Source of the DNA: Takakia lepidozioides
Lineage: Eukaryota; Streptophyta; Takakiopsida; Takakiales; Takakiaceae
Assembly (NCBI GenBank): GCA_030704615.1
Contig: CM060732.1
Coordinates: forward strand, 79,314,171 to 79,378,170
Direction of reading: 5' to 3'
Length of the DNA: 64,000 nt
This document shows, in pieces, positions 62,251 through 64,000 of the stretch; position 1 is the stretch's first letter, and each line of letters opens with the position of its first letter. Below the pieces are notes generated by a model that was given only the letters and a program-made list of their open reading frames with translations, made no database searches and had not been told where the DNA came from. A program made the translations under genes and the position numbers.

Positions 62251-63019
62251 CTGGTTTGTCGCATTCGTGAGGCAAAGATTGTCTGCACTCGGTCTGCCAT
62301 CGGGGTCTGACCAGAGTTCTCCAGGCTGGTCTGTTGGTTCGGTCTTCTCGTCTAGACTGGCATGGTGCACTCTTCTCTTCTCCTGCTCTGACCATTTGGT
62401 CTGCCCTCTGTCTGCAGTGTGTCCCCACCCGTTTCACCATTTCAATGGTCCCCCGGCTGGGTCTCTGCATCCCCGCACTGTCATGGTAACACTTGGAAGG
62501 TCCACTGGTTCGTTGCACAAAAAATTCCGCCACACATGCCCATTTCGTCCTGCATCGATGGGTCCACCTGCAAACAACATCCAAGAGACGGAACTCGGGA
62601 GGAAATCGGAATTTTATACAGCCAGCCATGCACATATGCTTCCGCTATTTTTGCAATGCCATTCCACACATGCTATATGAAGGACAAGCCTCGAACAAGA
62701 CAGTGTGACAAGGGAAAGGCCGATTCTCAATTGCTGTCCGCTAAATGAGTCGTACTTGTTAGCAAAGACCTAAATACTTCCATTCAAGTCTGCACTGTAA
62801 ACTCAATGTAACTCATTTCCCCGCGTTCAAACAGTCCCACGAATAGGCGAACAACAAAGCAAAAATAGTAGAAGCATATGAACAAAAGAGGCTATGGCTT
62901 GAAACGATGGACTCCGACATTGCCAGAGAGTCCATGGAGTCATGCAAAGGGATTCTTCACAACCGCCGGGTCTGTTGGTTCTAAACAGTCAAACAACAAA
63001 CATCAGCAAGCAACACGAG

Positions 63020-63044
63020 AAAAAAAAAAAAAAAAAAAAAAAAA
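63020..63044 (+). repeat. Poly(A) run next to the right TIR
   Basis: 25 consecutive A residues followed by GGGTCTGAGG. There is no matching run inside the left TIR. Confidence 0.9.
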
Positions 63045-63071
63045 GGGTCTGAGGAGATCGGCGAGTGCCAT

Positions 63072-63424
63072 GGCATGCCCTAAATCCGGACGGTCTGGAT
63101 AAAACCGGATCTGGACGGGCAGATGCGCGCCACGTAGGTCTGGGTCTGTTGTGCCGGTCTGGGGTGGTCTGCGGGCAGACCTCGCAGACCTCGCTTGGGC
63201 AGACCCCAGCAAGGGCAGACCCACTGGGGACCCGATGGCGGGGGGACCCAGCGGCGAGGGCGGGCGGGCGGGGCCACGGGCGGCTGCGGGGCTTCCGACC
63301 GCGGTGCGTGGCTAGCAGGTGGGGGTGGGCGTGGGCGGGGGTGGGCGACCCCGCGTCCGTGCGGGCGTGCGCGCCCTGTCCCACACGCGGGACATAAACT
63401 CCCAATTATTCAAAAATGAGAGGC
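63072..63424 (-). repeat. Right terminal inverted repeat of the MULE
   Basis: Reverse complement of 50757-51110 (see that entry). It keeps GC-rich sequence missing near 50820 in the left copy. It ends AAAAATGAGAGGC just before the target duplication. Confidence 0.9.
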
Positions 63425-63433
63425 GATCTCCAC
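63425..63433 (+). repeat. Target-site duplication, right copy
   Basis: GATCTCCAC, identical to 50748-50756. Confidence 0.9.
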
Positions 63434-64000
63434 ATCATTGTTCCAACAAAGTCTACTTTGATTGTTGAGGCTTCATATATTGATATATCCACTTTGCTAT
63501 TTTTCGCGAATTTCCAGCAACTTGGACGCGGGTCCAAAAATGATGAGACCAAATGTCCAGTGTCATCTATGTCCAAGTGCAATCCCATATGTATCTAGAG
63601 ACCCGTCATCTATGTCCAAGTGCAATCCCATATGTATCTAGAGACCCTCCTGTTTGGAAGATCTAGGCCTAGGGTAGCATGTGCCATTGGCACATGTGTG
63701 AAGAATTGAATCTAAGCCCAAGTGCAATATCCTATGTATCCAAGTGCATCTCCCATGTAGAGGCCCAAGTGCAACCTCTAGTGTCCAATGTCATGTAAGT
63801 CCAAGTGCAACCCATGTGCATCCAAAGACCCTGCAGTTTGGGAGATCTCCATGTCATTGTTCCAACAAAGCCCACTTTGCTATTTTTGCAATCTCCCCTG
63901 TCAAGGCTTGATATATTGATATATCCACTTTGCTATTTTTCACGAATTTCCAGCGACCAAAAGTATTTGAAACTCCAAATCTCCCACATAAAGGGCCAAT
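63425..64000 (+). repeat. ~420-bp tandem repeat with internal 43-bp duplication
   Basis: GATCTCCACATCATTGTTCC at 63425 recurs as GATCTCCATGTCATTGTTCC at 63844, a period of 419 bp. ATATTGATATATCCACTTTG occurs near 63476 and 63911. Inside, 63562-63604 is repeated exactly at 63605-63647. The family also occurs at 27955-28200 (inverted) and left of the MULE. Confidence 0.85.

Larger units (their letters stand above)
50757..63424 (+). mobile_element. 12.7-kb Mutator-like element with long TIRs, transposase and Ulp1 gene
   Basis: Terminal inverted repeats of about 350 bp (50757-51110 and 63072-63424) begin GCCTCTCATTTTT and extend inward through GC-rich sequence to CGGATTTAGGGCATG. A 9-bp duplication flanks them. 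The element encodes a DDE/SWIM transposase on the plus strand (to 54187) and a long gene on the minus strand (61761 to 55558) with an N-terminal zinc finger and a C-terminal Ulp1-like protease, placed tail to tail. Non-coding parts are packed with GGTCTGC/GCAGACC. This gene content recalls the Kaonashi-type MULEs of seed plants that carry Ulp1-like genes. In-frame TAG codons and a frameshift suggest recent decay despite well kept termini. Confidence 0.9.

Noticed and set aside
1-64000. tRNA, rRNA or snRNA genes
   Set aside because: Apart from two weak B-box matches (27.9 and 50.5 kb), nothing folds into a recognisable RNA gene by eye.
1-64000. Naming the species
   Set aside because: Gene content suggests a non-seed land plant, but nothing in the window is diagnostic without a database search.

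Overview
The window is nuclear DNA from a land plant. It has spliced genes with GT-AG introns of about 0.1-2 kb, a chalcone-synthase-type polyketide synthase, plant Mutator-like, Ty3/gypsy and Ty1/copia elements, and a domain resembling the C-terminus of plant NACK-type kinesins. The mixture suggests a non-seed plant (bryophyte, lycophyte or fern), but the species cannot be fixed from sequence alone. Three host genes can be reconstructed; nearly everything else is transposable-element (TE) sequence or its decay.

Host genes. (1) Minus strand, 7941 down to about 140 and probably past the left edge: exons whose phases all agree give an i-type (destabilase) lysozyme-like N-terminus, two IQ motifs, a long Ser/Pro-rich disordered exon and a kinesin-NACK-like C-terminus. 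(2) Plus strand, 29204-44174: a complete 22-exon WD40 gene of about 1,723 codons, orthologous by eye to animal WDR62/MABP1. (3) Minus strand, 46025-47224: an intronless type III polyketide synthase, convergent with gene 2.

TE cluster 11.7-22 kb: a decayed Mutator-like transposase (minus, 12.3-15.3 kb), a truncated gypsy element whose integrase ends in a PHD finger (15.3-17.5 kb) with its 3' LTR (17.8-18.2 kb), and then a plus-strand spliced pseudogene (18.6-21.05 kb) joining a ParB-like domain to a beta-class (N6/N4-type) DNA methyltransferase. A ruined copia element follows (23.4-25.8 kb).

Element 50757-63424: a 12.7-kb Mutator-like element with long terminal inverted repeats of about 350 bp, a perfect 9-bp target duplication (GATCTCCAC), a DDE/SWIM transposase on the plus strand, and a long minus-strand gene with an N-terminal zinc finger and a C-terminal Ulp1-like cysteine protease. 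It sits in a tandem repeat of about 420 bp, and an unoccupied monomer of that repeat lies just downstream. The motif GGTCTGC/GCAGACC, present in the TIRs, is repeated through all its introns and spacers in strand-switching blocks.

The main candidates for undescribed biology are the ParB-like/DNA-methyltransferase gene in a plant TE cluster, the GGTCTGC-saturated element with its Ulp1 gene, the PHD-finger gypsy integrase, and the lysozyme/IQ/NACK-like host gene. All domain calls are by eye; no database search was run.
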